Shown here one piece after another: positions 48,262-60,143 of a stretch of 64,000 nt of DNA. This DNA is from Liolophura sinensis. Lineage: Eukaryota > Mollusca > Polyplacophora > Chitonida > Chitonidae. How positions within the stretch are numbered: position 1 is the stretch's first letter; the number at the start of each line of letters is the position of its first letter. The position numbers and the translations under genes were made by a program. A model generated the notes under the pieces. That model saw only the letters and a list, made by a program, of their open reading frames with translations. It searched no databases and was not told the origin of the DNA. The DNA lies in NCBI RefSeq assembly GCF_032854445.1, contig NC_088300.1, positions 23,977,608 through 24,041,607 on the forward strand, written 5' to 3'.

Positions 48262-50470
48262 ATGATCAAAGGATGCAGTGCACTGTCCCCACTGAAGTAC
48301 TAATGTTGGTTAGCGTGGTTGTGGGGTGCAGTAAAGTGTTCTGCTGAAGTGCTTTTGTTGATCATCATGGTGATGCTGTGAAGTGTGTCATTGAAGAGCT
48401 AATATTGATCAGCAGGGTCATGAGGTGCAGTGTGGTGTCCTGTCGAAGAGCTAAAATTGATCAGCATGGTGTTGGGATGCTGTGAAGTGTGTCATTGAAG
48501 AGCTAATATTGATCAGCAGGGTCATGAGGTCCAGTATGGTGTCCTGTTGAAGAGCTAATATTGATCAACAGGGTCATGAGGTGCAGTGTGGTGTCCTGTC
48601 GAAGAGCTTATATTGGTCAGCATAGTCATGGGTTACAGTGTGGTGTCCTATCGAAGAACTAATATTGGTCAGCACAGTCATGAGATGCAGTGTGGCTTCC
48701 TATCAAAGAGGTAATATTGGTCAGTCTGGTCATTGGATGCAGTGTAGTGTCCTATTAAAGAGGTAATATTGATCAGCACAGTCATGAGATGCAGTGTAGT
48801 GTCCTGTTGAAGTGTTAATATTGGTCAGCCTTGTCATTGGATGCAGTGTAGTGTCCTGTTGAAGTGTTAATATTGAGGTCCTATCAAAGAGGTAATATTG
48901 GTCAGCATGGTCATGGGGTGCAGTGTGGTGTCCTATCAAAGAGGTAATATTGGTCAGCACAGTCATGAGATGCAGTGTAGTGTCCTGTTGAAGTGTTAAT
49001 ATTGCGGTCCTATCAAAGAGGTAATATTGGTCAGCATGGTCATGGGGTGCAGTGTGGTGTCCTATCAAAGAGGTAATATTGGTCAGCACAGTCATGAGAT
49101 GCAGTGTAGTGTCCTGTTGAAGTGTTAATATTGGTCAGCCTTGTCATTGGATGCAGTGTAGTGTCCTGTTGAAGTGTTAATATTGAGGTCCTATCAATGA
49201 GGTAATATTGGTCAGCATGGTCATGGGGTGCAGTGTGGTGTCCTATCAATGAGGTAATATTGGTCAGCATGGTCATTGGATGCAGTGTAGCGTCCTATCA
49301 AAGAGGTTATATTGGTCAGTCTGGTCATTGGTTGCAGTGTAGTGTCCTGTCAAAGAGGTAATATTGCTCAGCACAGTCATGAGATGCATTGTAGTGTCCT
49401 GTTGAAGTGTTAATATTGGTCAGCCTGGTCATTGGATGCAGTGTAGCGTCCTATCAAAGAGGTAATATTGGTCAGCATGGTCATTGGATGCAGTGTAGCG
49501 TCCAATCAAAGAGGTAATATTGGTCAGCATGGTCATTGGATGCAATGTAGTGTCCTATCAATGAGGTAATGTTGGTCAGCATGGTCATGGGGTGCAGTGT
49601 GGTGTCCTATCAAAGAGGTAATATTGCTCAGGACAGTCAGGAGATGCAGAGTAGTGTCCTGTTGAAGTGTTAATATTGGTCAGCCTTGCATTGGATGCAG
49701 TGTAGTGTAATATCGAAGTGCTAATATTGGTCAGTCTAGTCACAAGGTGACGGAAAGAAAATTTTCTGGATGCAGTGTAGTGTCCTGTTGAAGTGCTAAT
49801 ATTGGTCAGCCTTGTCATTGAACGCAGTGTAGTGTCCTGTTGAAGTGCTAGTATTGGTCAGCATGGTCATTGGATGCAGTGTGGTGTCCTGTTGAGGTGT
49901 TAAAATTGGTCAGCGCAGTCATGGAGTGCAGTGTAGTTTACTGTGGAAGTGTTAATATTGATCAGCATGGTCATTAGATACAGTGTAGGGTCCTGTTGAA
50001 GTGTTAAATTGGTCAGCGTGGTCATGGAGTGCAGTGTAGTGTCCTGTGGAAGTGTTAATATCAGTCAGCATGGTCATTGGATACAGTGTGGGGTCATGTT
50101 GAAGTATTAAGTTGATCAGCGTGGTAATTGAGTGCAGTGTAGTGTCCTACTGAAGTGCTGATATTGGTCAGCATGGTCATTTGATGCAGTGTAGTGTTCT
50201 GTTGAGGTGTTAAATTGGTCAGCGCAGTCATGGAGTGCAGTGTAGTGTACTGTGGAAGTGTTAATATTGGTCAGCATGGTCATTGGATACAGTGTGGGGT
50301 CATGTTGAAGTATTAAGTTGATCAGCGTGGTAATTGAGTGCAGTGTAGTGTCCTACTGAAGTGCTGATATTGGTCAGCATGGTCATTGGATGCAATGTGG
50401 TGTCCTACTGAAACGCTGATATTGGTCAGGATGATCATGGGGTACAGTGTAGTGTCCTGTTGAAGTGCAG
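48262..50470. repeat. 52-bp minisatellite, about forty units
   Basis: Head-to-tail units of about 52 bp share the core TGCAGTGTAGTGTCCTGTTG, then AAGTGTTAATATTGGTCAGC, then ATGGTCATTGGA. Units come in at least two types (TGTTGAAGTGTTAATATTGG versus TATCAAAGAGGTAATATTGG). Between about 48840 and 49250 a partly truncated junction (TTAATATTGAGGTCCTATCA) recurs at 130-183 bp spacing, a higher-order pattern. Both edges are more diverged than the middle. Open frames through the array on the minus strand are a by-product of the repeat and not genes. Confidence 0.95.
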
Positions 50471-50722
50471 CTTAGACGGTTAAGTTCTCATGAATAATTG
50501 AGATGAATGTATCACTGAAAATTTCTGTATGAATATGCAGATAAATGTTGATTAGTTTTTGCAAAGATCTTCATTACTAAATCTATGTAAAAGGTGTTAT
50601 TTTTTTTAATCCATTGTAAATGACATAACGATGTGATACTGTATGTTTTGCAGCAGTGACCCTGTAACTTACACTATGTTTTGTGTCATCTGTATAATCA
50701 GGAGTTCTCTGCACGAACAATA

Positions 50723-50778
50723 TTTTCATTTGTTTGCCTTTAACAGTAAGTGTTTTCATTTGTTTGCCTTTAACAGTA
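50723..50778. repeat. 30-bp tandem duplication
   Basis: TTTTCATTTGTTTGCCTTTA plus ACAGTA occurs twice at 30-bp spacing with one mismatch downstream. Confidence 0.7.
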
Positions 50779-51160
50779 CGTGTTTTCATATTTACTCTCA
50801 TCCTGTAATCACATTTGTGCAAGCCCTTTAAAAGGTTTCTTTTAGGCACCACATGAGCTGCCTCAGTATTTTGTGAAAACGCATTGAAAAGGTTTCACAA
50901 CAGGGTTAAAGGAATACTTGAATTAATAGTTAACATTTGAGTTATGCTGTGGCTTGGATTGGAAATTGCTTGTTAAACTAAGGATATTAAGTTAACACAT
51001 TGACATTTGTCTAAATGCTTTCAGTCGGTAGGAGGTGTTTAACATTTAGCCGGGATGAAAAGGTCTATCAATGGAGGACAGCGTTGCTGTTGATCTTATA
51101 TATTGGTGATATGTAGTTTTGCAGTGATGTCATTGCAGCCCTGAGCTAATCAGCACGTGA

Positions 51161-51494
51161 TGAGTGTGCTTAGGGTTTACGTCGTACTCAACAGTTTCCC
51201 CCCTTCATACGACGACGAACAAGTCCTTAGAGTGCGTGTAATGTACCTCCTCGTTGCAGGACGGATTTCCAGCGTTCTTTTATCTGGTGCTGCTTCGACT
51301 TACCGAAGGTATGTTAGGTGCCCCACCCAAGCCCTTATACTGATACGTGTCAACCAGTCGTTGCAATATTCCCTTAATGCTGAACCCCAAGATAGGAAGC
51401 TACTACTTCCTCTTTTAAGGTCTTAGGTGTGATCCGATCCAGGATTGACCGCTCCACAGCGGACGCTCTACCAGCTGAGCTATCGGGGCCGGCC
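51161..51494 (-). mobile_element. full-length tRNA-headed SINE (family 1)
   Basis: Read on the minus strand it begins GGCCGGCCCCGATAGCTCAG and continues CTGGTAGAGCG, a tRNA-like 5' end with an A-box (TAGCTCAGCTGG) and a B-box-like GGTCAATCC. A central body includes CGTATCAGTATAAGGGCTTG, and the tail reads GTTGAGTACGACGTAAACCC followed by TAAGCACAC. It aligns end to end with the copy at 56029-56384. The head is not a functional tRNA gene because it runs directly into the SINE body. Confidence 0.88.
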
Positions 51495-54400
51495 AACTGG
51501 AAGTGAAAACAAAGCGAAACTAACCCAGGTGAGATAGACACAGAAGAAGACTTTAGCATAAAAAAGGGAAAATGTGACTTTTAGATAAGAAATTCTTTCA
51601 GGAAAAGGGATCAGAATGTGTATAGCCTTCAGATATGAAAGTTGCATTGGCCTGTAGTACTTTAAACCTTATAAACCATAGAAATCGGCAAGAATCGGCT
51701 GTTCACCCATTTAGCTCCATGTTATTAATCACCTCCTGCACCTTGAGAAGAACGTATGAATATAGGTGGAGATTGTGTTGATGATGCCATGCATTTTTGA
51801 AATTCGTATGCGTTGCAGCTTGTGTCCGCACATTGATGGTCTTTTGTCGCATGTATGCACGAATCTCTTTGACTAAAATGCAAATGAAAATGGCGTTATA
51901 TCGCTAATTGACCCACATGGAAGAGTTACATGCAAAGTTTTTATGAAAGTTCATATATTCTATGCCACATTTATACTGCACATTGCGCAGTTCAAGTGAA
52001 CCTAGTAGTTTTTATTTTGGATATGTGTATTTCATGCAGTTCAGCTTAAAAATTAAAACTACTGAGGTCAAATTTTGTGGTGAGATTTTTTAAAGAAAGA
52101 TTTGTGAAATAGCTTTGGCCTTGAGGTATTGTTATCAGGAGTATATATTTTGCAGCTTTGTGTTTCAAAGTTAAAAAGCTGACTTTACTTTCATTTGAAC
52201 AATAAATGTGATTACCTTTTCTAAACAAAATTTATATGTCATACGATTTGTATACCATAATTTATCGAGTAGATGTTTGAGACATTATGCTGTAGAACGT
52301 AAATTAATATTTCAGATCTACAGGTATGGATCTGGGCCGATTTTTCAAAACGATTTCTACCACTGGAGCCAGTTATAAATACATAATGCAATAGTACAGT
52401 TGAGAATCTTTCACGCCAATAGTAATTCGGGCCAATGCTGTGCGCATGTCTGTTGTTCATTCTTGGCTTTGCGGTGACGTTTTGGGGAAAACTGGTAACG
52501 TATATAGAACTCCAGTCCATAAAGCTGTCTTAGACTTTATACCCTTAACGCGTGGTACTGTTCCTCAACGTAAATTTGAATTAAAACGCTTATTCTAAGC
52601 CGACACTTCGTTTTGAAATAAAAATCCGTAAGGCCAGTAACAGTTTTAGACAGTTTAAACAGTTTTCTAAGACAGTTTCGTGATCTCGAGTCCTGAATTA
52701 CAAGAGAACGGGTACCAGTTAAATGTATACGGGTGTAGCCGTTGTGCGGGAAAGAGCAATATTTGTGCTTCACAACACTACATAACGCGACTAGTAGTGA
52801 ATATTTTGTTTTGCCATGCATTTAACACTACGAAAACGTGGTGATGTTGAGTTTTTTGACGCTGTTACTAATCGCAGCGTGTTAAACGACGTAATGTGTA
52901 GTTATTCTAACTGTATTGACACGTCAAAATTTGTCGTGCTTGGGGGTACACCTGTTTGGCCGATCAGCCTAGAAATTGCCATGAGCACTGCGTTGACATA
53001 TCTTACAATGAAAACGAATTTAAGCATTCTCAGTTTTTAAAATGATGTTGCACGTTGGATGATTTTGTTGGATTCAAAGATGAATATGTGGTGCATGTGT
53101 TGACAAGTGAAGGATGAAAACGAGAGATATTATCAATTTTATTGGTTTTATTGGTCTCATAAATGAGCAAAAGTGACATTTCCAGGAATTTTTGCAATAA
53201 AAAGGCATTTTGTTCTTCATTATTCTCGAAGTTCCGGTCAAATGGCCTACGAATGCTCGTAAAACTTGGCGTTTTGTGCCAGGTCCCAGTCCTACTCCAC
53301 GTTGTATATAATTAGACGTGCTATAAATTTGACTTTATACAGATTATTTCATTCCTATATGCTGTGAAAATTATTTTCTGAGCTAGAATATTTTAATACA
53401 TTTAATGTGAAACTGTTGCCAGTATTGGGCACGGTGCAAGTTATTGGAGCCGTTTGTTCGGAGGAACGGCACAACGCCTTGAAACAAAAGACAGAATGCT
53501 TTGAGGAAATGCCGCGTCTCACTTTACAGAAAAATATTCTGGCAGAAATGTTCTAAAGGTATAGAGTTAAATATCAAGATAGTTGTCTTCTCGAGAGAAA
53601 AATGTGGAAAAAGATGACAAAAGGTGGAACCATGTCGGAAACCGGAAACTACTGGAGGTCCTCTTGACGTATACATTATCATAAGATATTTGATGCTTTT
53701 TAGAAAACGTGTCTCAATGAGAGTGTTTCGAGCAATTCTATATAGCTTAGCCTAATACAATATCCTACAGCCAGTCAACTGCATTCCTCCTGTGTTAACT
53801 TCACTGTGGGCTTCCATTCATGTATCAACGAAATATTTACGTGATCTCCGTGTATAAAAACGAAAGGTTATAGGAATCTTAAACTGCATGAAGGCTGCAA
53901 TTTGTAACAGGAGTGCACATATGTCTTTTTAAAGACATTGCTTTTTAAACATTTATTTGGTGATTTTGCGCATTTATGGAGAAAATACATTTAATCGACA
54001 TCGTTCAACATGCCTTTATGGGTTTAATAGCTGTCAAATCTCTGGAAGTATATAAGCCGAGTTATTGTGGGCGAGTGGTCTCAGCTGAAGCTGTGTAGAC
54101 AGCTGGGTTAGTGTCACTGGTTGTGCGCAGGATTTGTTGCGTTCGTTTAGCCTTATTGGTAAAATCCACGAGACTGAGATAAAATATTCAAACTCAACGA
54201 TATAGGATGCAAATGCAAAAGTCGCAATTGCGGAAAATTTTTGCATTTGCGGAAAATGACCTTGGACATTTCAATTCTTTCCCCGCATGAAGTTGTGATT
54301 CATATACTTTCTCTCACTCCATATGTCCTATGTATAAATTGATGAACTAACGATGATGTATGTATCAATAAATCCCAATGTAACACTAGTATAGTGGCCT

Positions 54401-56028
54401 TGACCCTGCCAATCATTTGTTCATTTAATCTAAAAACGATATTTAGACATGCATGCCTGTATATATTTGTTATTTTGGGGGTATTCATGTTGAATATCAT
54501 TAATGTAGTGAGGTACCATGATTTTACTTCATCCAGTGCAATGAATGCAAAGGAACAAAAGTTTTTCTTACTGCATATGACCTTATTAGAAATGTTACTT
54601 TTGATAAGGTGAGCTATGTTTTTGACAAATTCGGAAAAGATGTATGGGTAAATAAGCGAATGTACTCACCCTAGCCAAGCATTTGTAAGATAGTAGGCAT
54701 GTATTGTCATTGCAACATGCATATCTGGATTATAAGAACTATAAAATTTTTATCTTATCCCGAAAGTGGGTAGTTTTGAGCAACTTGTCTTGGAGTATAT
54801 ACCTGGAAGATAGATGAGAAAAATTATGACTCATGATTTATTTTGCGTTTTAGCTCGATGTTATGGTCTGAGGTCTTCGGGGTCCACGTCACTTATATGT
54901 ACCCGACATACCTTATACGTGATTTCAAATGATTGGGTGCATTTTCCCACGAGATAGCGTTCGGGTCCTAGCTGGATTGACCAATATCCCCCTGTAATAC
55001 ATGGGCCACTGCGTTACCAGCTTACCCACAAATCGTCATCGCTAAGCTTGGAAGAATGATCAGTGGATTGCATATCTTTGGCAGGATTACTTTAGGCGGG
55101 AAAGGCTCTCCAATGGAACCTGCGATTTCGTTGAAAAGCCGCAATGTCCGTAAACAACTCGGCCAGCCTGAAAAGGCGATTTCTGTACCCGTGCCAGCAC
55201 TCATTCACTTCATTCACCCGCGTGGTCGCGCACAACTATCTCCAGCGTCTTTGCAATCATTTATTCACGCCTAGCCATGGTCGGAAACAACAAATCATTA
55301 AAATGGTTGGAAATGTGAAGAAGTAATGAGCTAATCAATGCACCAAATCGAGAAAAGGGTGATTGCTTCTTGTGACCACAGAGCGAATCTCTTCACCAAT
55401 GCAGGGTATAAAATATTTCGCCAGTTCTGTGGCTGTGTATATATCGTCTGGTTCATTACCTCTGAGCGGTTTTAGGTCAGATGTACTTACACCGAGTGAG
55501 GACTTTATTGTCAAAGTGCTAACGATCGCTGGCTGTCACATATCTCGGCTTCCTCCCTATCGGTTCGCCCATAAGAATATCCCTTGAGCAGCTCAGTTGG
55601 GTGTGTCCATTTTACAACCCTCAATATCAACGATTATGCGATCATTTACCCTGCTGACAAGTGAAGTAGAAATTTCTGTAGAAATCAACTATTTACAAGT
55701 GAAGTCCCGTGTGGACCAAACAGTAGTAGCAAATCACGGAATCGCCGAGAAATCAATATCGTTGGCGGGAGAGAGCTAACCACGGAGTGCCAATAGAATC
55801 CTAATTTCCCGCCAGACGGCTACTTGTTTTCACATTCATCATCGCACGTGTCATCCGGCATAACCAAGTGTCTATCATTATAGTGACAGCAATGTGCATA
55901 TGTGCCGGTTTGCTTGTAGGCCAACACACCACAACCAGTATATAGAAAGGAAACTGGGATTTAAGAATCCGTAACACACAGACCATTGCAAAGCAGGAAT
56001 GCTAGATTTAAGAGATTCTCATCTTTAC

Positions 56029-56384
56029 CGGCCCCGATGGCTCAGTTGGTAAAGTGTCCGATTCAGGTGCGCTAGATCCAGGGTCATGCAATCCTGGGTC
56101 GGGTCACACCTTCCACCTTTCTTGGCGTCCTGCATAAGGGGAACGTCCAACGACTGGCTGACCCGTATCAGTATAATGGCTTGGGTGGAGCGGCTTACTT
56201 GCCTTCGGTAAGTGGTCTCAGTGAAGCTGCACCAGATAAAATTGCGGTGGAATTCCGTCCTGCAACAAGGAGGCACAGTACACGCACATGCAATCTGAAG
56301 ACTCCTTCATCGTCATATGACTGAAAAATTGTTATGCACGATGTTAAACCCTAAGCACTCACTCACTCACTTCACTCACTCATT
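56029..56384 (+). mobile_element. full-length tRNA-headed SINE (family 1)
   Basis: The head starts CCGGCCCCGATGGCTCAGTT with the A-box TGGCTCAGTTGG at 56038-56049. The body carries CCCGTATCAGTATAATGGCT and CTTCGGTAAGTGGTCTCAG. The tail is ATGTTAAACCCTAAGCACTC with a (CACT)n end. Same family as 51161-51494 in the opposite orientation. Confidence 0.88.
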
Positions 56385-56774
56385 CTTTACTGAGCGTTAT
56401 GCAGACTGATGGGATTTGCGTGTTGTAATGATATGTGTTGCGGAGACTTTTGTTATAATTAGAATGTAACCATAAATATCGCTGTACAGGTGTGCGTATA
56501 TGTCATCAGTGAGACCTGCAGACGAATCACAGCTCTTGATGCTTTCAGACATGCATTAGACGCACGTGATGAATGAAAGAGGTACGGTGACCACCAAATA
56601 ACGTATGTAATATCTAAAGAATTGTTGACGTAAATATCTGAGGGGATAAATTGTACAGGTATATGTGTACGAAATAAACTGTAGACGTATATCTGAGCTG
56701 ATGAATTAAGAGGTATATATATAACACGTGGTGAACTGTAGAGGTCAGTGAAATTTCATGAACGGTACACGTAT

Positions 56775-56955
56775 AAGGTCTAGGCGGGGGAAGTGGGTGG
56801 TTTCCTCTCTGGCCGTACGTGGAAGGTCTTCCAGCGTCCTGTTGTGTGTTTCCCCCGGGTTTTGCCCGGTTTCTTCGCACCATATTGCTGGCCGTCATTG
56901 ATACATTCTTGAGTATGGTGTAAAACACCTTTCAAATAAATAAATAAATAAATAT
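56775..56955 (+). mobile_element. SINE family 2, 5'-truncated
   Basis: Shares TTTCCTCTCTGGCCGTACGT, a CACCATATTGCTGGCCGTC-type body, TTGAGTATGGTGTAAAACAC and an (AAAT)n tail with the 59900 copy. Confidence 0.8.
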
Positions 56956-57045
56956 TCTGTCCGTAGATCTGTCGTGATAAGCTGCAGACGTTTACATGAG
57001 GTGATGAATTGTGGACGTAAAAAACGTGATGACATCAAGTCCGCG

Positions 57046-57053
57046 CCCCCCCC

Positions 57054-57084
<31 letters not shown>

Positions 57085-57086
57085 AT
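57046..57086. repeat. poly-C then (CA)n
   Basis: A run of about 25 C followed directly by seven to eight CA units. Confidence 0.9.
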
Positions 57087-57166
57087 TAACCACCCACTGT
57101 TTCTCTGCTCCTATCGCTTACTGTTGTCTAGATATCTAACCAGGGTATAAGTATTATTTACGTGAA

Positions 57167-57290
<124 letters not shown>

Positions 57291-57962
57291 AGACAAACTG
57301 ATAGTTACGCCAGCCTGTGAGTCCACAAGAACTGATGATAGAGAGCATAACACAGACGGCAAGCTCCATAAGTCATTCTTAAACATTGACCACAGGATGG
57401 TAGATGGCGAAAATAATAGCTGTATTACCGTAAGTACGAAGCGATAAAAAGTGTCGCTCAATTTCAGAGATAATGAGGTTATGCGTACGTTCACAGTATG
57501 TAGGCTACAGCAAGGTAAGGGCAAGCATATCCATGCCTATTAGGCAAAACGTTAAAGAAATACGCACATGGACTACTTGTGTAGAATACCATATAGAGTG
57601 CCAATAAGGCGTGATACAGTAAGTCACCTCAATGGGGACAGTTGCTAGAAATTGTATTACGACTTAAGTCCAGTATTGCTGTCAAGGCTGCAGTTTCGGG
57701 AAAGTTGTATTAAGATGTAACGGGTTTTAAAATTCACGCTTGACTTAACTTCTTCTACACTTTCGAACAACTGGCCAAGGCTTTGTATGGTTTATTTAAA
57801 GTACATGTATATACGTATACAGTTGTTCAGATTTTAACACCTGTTTAATTCAATTATAGGGAACCTTTCCTTCCTAAAGTCATTCGAGTCTATATACTGT
57901 TCATTCTTATACCTTTCCGAAGACTTCTCTCAGAAGCATATAGGAACTGTGGTTGCATAGGT

Positions 57963-58128
57963 GAACAGACAAGTTTCTTATGGATAACAACTTCTGTGAT
58001 TATTGGCCGGTAGCGTTTCGGTATAGCTTCTAATATCGTTCCCAAACCATGTGACATACGGCATAACTTATGCATATATATATACCTATCTAGATAGGAG
58101 TTGTTATCCATAAGAAACTTGTCTGTTC
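57963..58128. repeat. perfect 30-bp inverted repeat around a 106-bp spacer
   Basis: Left arm 57963-57992 (GAACAGACAAGTTTCTTATG, GATAACAACT) and right arm 58099-58128 are exact reverse complements over 30 bp. Arms this exact beside unrelated flanks suggest a recent fold-back insertion, a local inverted duplication, or a transcribed hairpin. Confidence 0.85.
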
Positions 58129-58429
58129 CCCTTTCCTAAGACGTTTTGTTTCCAAACTGGTAACGTACACTCAAAAAATGAACTAACTTCACAGAAAGTC
58201 TGTTTTCTCTCCGAATTTTACATCTCTCATTCATCGCTTGGCAGTGTCTTCTTGTCATAAAAACAGTTCCATCGCTGTAATAAATGCTGCTTCACTGAAA
58301 CGCTATGCGTAACTTCTCTCCGTCACAGTATACCGACACTGAACCTACCTGTCCAACTTTCTCTCAGCATGTGAACACCAACCAAAAAATATCAATTGTC
58401 TAATATTACGTTTTACCCTCACAGGAATG

Positions 58430-58575
58430 ATTGATTAATTGATTGGTCGTTGTTTAAAGCAGTACTCAGGAGTTGTTCACTTATACAATGACGTCGAGCA
58501 TTATGGACGGAGGAAACCAAAGTACCAGAGGTAAACCACCGCCCTTTGGCATGCTACGTTGCCCCGCCTGCATGT
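58430..58575 (-). mobile_element. SINE family 2 variant
   Basis: Plus-strand reading: GATTGGTCGTTGTTTAAAGC, AGTACTCAGGAGTTGTTCAC, CATTATGGACGGAGGAAACC, AAAGTACCAGAGGTAAACCA. It carries the CCAGAGTAAACCACC type of end instead of the GGGCAGAGCC type. Confidence 0.65.
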
Positions 58576-59899
58576 AGCGTAACATGTATGCATATCGTAT
58601 ATGGTATCTGAAGTATGAATGCGCATGTTTCAGCCAGATCGTTTTTATACTCTAATTGGTATCCTATGTGGCTAATGACAGTATACCCATACACCGGTAG
58701 GGTGGTACTCTTGATGGATCATGCACGTATTAAGCTGAAGTTAGATCTAGTTACCCCTCCCTATATATACTGACGTATTTCCTACTAAATCTGAAGTAAA
58801 GCCTAGCTCCACTCCCTGCTTCAGTAAATTTGTACTTCCGTAAATGACCATTCTGATTAAATCTGACCTGTCGAACCACTGAGGGTAAAAGAACTTTTTC
58901 GGATCATGATAAGTTAGCAACATTTACATACAATGCACGTTTACCCTGTTTTGAATGTGATGCTCTCATGAAGTGCAGGTTATATTTGTGTATTCTCGAA
59001 TTATCAACGAAGACAGTTTTATCATTAACAATTGTGTATACTTTATAATATGTTTAAAACAAAGATAAAATGGTCATGTTTAAAATCTGTTGTGGCGTAG
59101 TTGTGTACATGTAATGATGTGACTGACGAAAATAAAAAATGAAAATAAAGAACGGTATTGAAAAAAAAGAGATTAATTGATGTTTTATGATGTTCTATAT
59201 AATATTTCTGTTGCGTGTATGAATAAATGGAACCGAAAACCGTTTCCGAATTGACAAACGTGTCTTACGAGATGCGTCAACATGGTAAGGGACGCTTGAC
59301 GTAGCGTTGCAGCAACATTGTTCGATGGCCTGTGTGATAATCCTTTTAGGATCGCTTTTTCTTTTCATTTCAAATCCAGTTGGAGACTTATCATGCGCAC
59401 AATATTTTTTGGTATAAACTACATTGTTTGCATGTGAAACTAACGGAAAAGAATCATATATCTCATATTACCACGCAGCAAGAAGACAAAAACGGTTGCT
59501 ACACAACAAATGGAATACATTGCGTGCAATTTACCATTAAAAGACAGGTGTATCAATTATTTTGCTGGCACATGAGAAATACAAATCAGAGCCTGTATTG
59601 ATCAAAGTCTTAAGTCTTAAGTCAAAAACGCAAACACAGCTACAATTAAAATGTTTAGATGTAGAAAGTTTAAAATTTGTACACTAATTCGTTACGGCAG
59701 AACAATATACTAACCACAATTTGAGTTTGGCTTTTCAAGGACTTGCAATTTATGACGTAAGTCTTAAGTTACTTGAATAGGAGTCCAGTACAACACCGAA
59801 AGTCAAAATGACCCATCGGAAAAATAGAAAAGACAAAAAAGTCGCACTGGCCACTCAAAAGAAATCGCCTATAACAAAAATTCCGCTTGTTTTGTCAGC

Positions 59900-60143
59900 G
59901 CGGCGCAATGACCAATGACTCTCGCCAATGCGGTCGCTGTGAGTTCAAGTCCAGCTCATGCTGGCTTTCTCTCCGGCCGTACGTGGGAAGGTCTGCCAAC
60001 AATCTGCGGATGGTCGTGGGTTTCCATAGGGTTTTGTCAGGTTTCCTCCCACCATAATGCTGGCCGCCGACGTACATAAGAAATACCCTTGAGTACGGCC
60101 TATAAAACTAAAAAAACAAAAAGCAAATATATAAATAAATAAA
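59900..60143 (+). mobile_element. SINE family 2 ((AAAT)n-tailed)
   Basis: Begins near GCGCAATGACCAATGACTCT. It has a B-box-like GAGTTCAAGTCC, the body GGCTTTCTCTCCGGCCGTAC, GGATGGTCGTGGGTTTCC and TCCTCCCACCATAATGCTGG, then TTGAGTACGGCCTATAAAAC and an (AAAT)n tail. Several other copies occur in this window. Confidence 0.82.

Larger units (their letters stand above)
50471..55750. other. intergenic region after the minisatellite
   Basis: Contains the 30-bp duplication and the SINE at 51161-51494. The stretch 52.4-53.6 kb is repeat-poor, but its short frames resemble nothing I know. No gene supported. Confidence 0.5.

Noticed and set aside
48730-49818. Long minus-strand frames with repeated TNITSLIGHHTAPHDHADQYY text
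   Set aside because: They run through the 52-bp minisatellite and merely translate its units; no start context, splice sites or family match.
51437-51494. tRNA gene on the minus strand
   Set aside because: The tRNA-like sequence is the head of a SINE that continues into a body and tail shared with the 56 kb copy; the cloverleaf is incomplete.
56029-56105. tRNA gene on the plus strand
   Set aside because: Same reason: SINE head with imperfect B-box.
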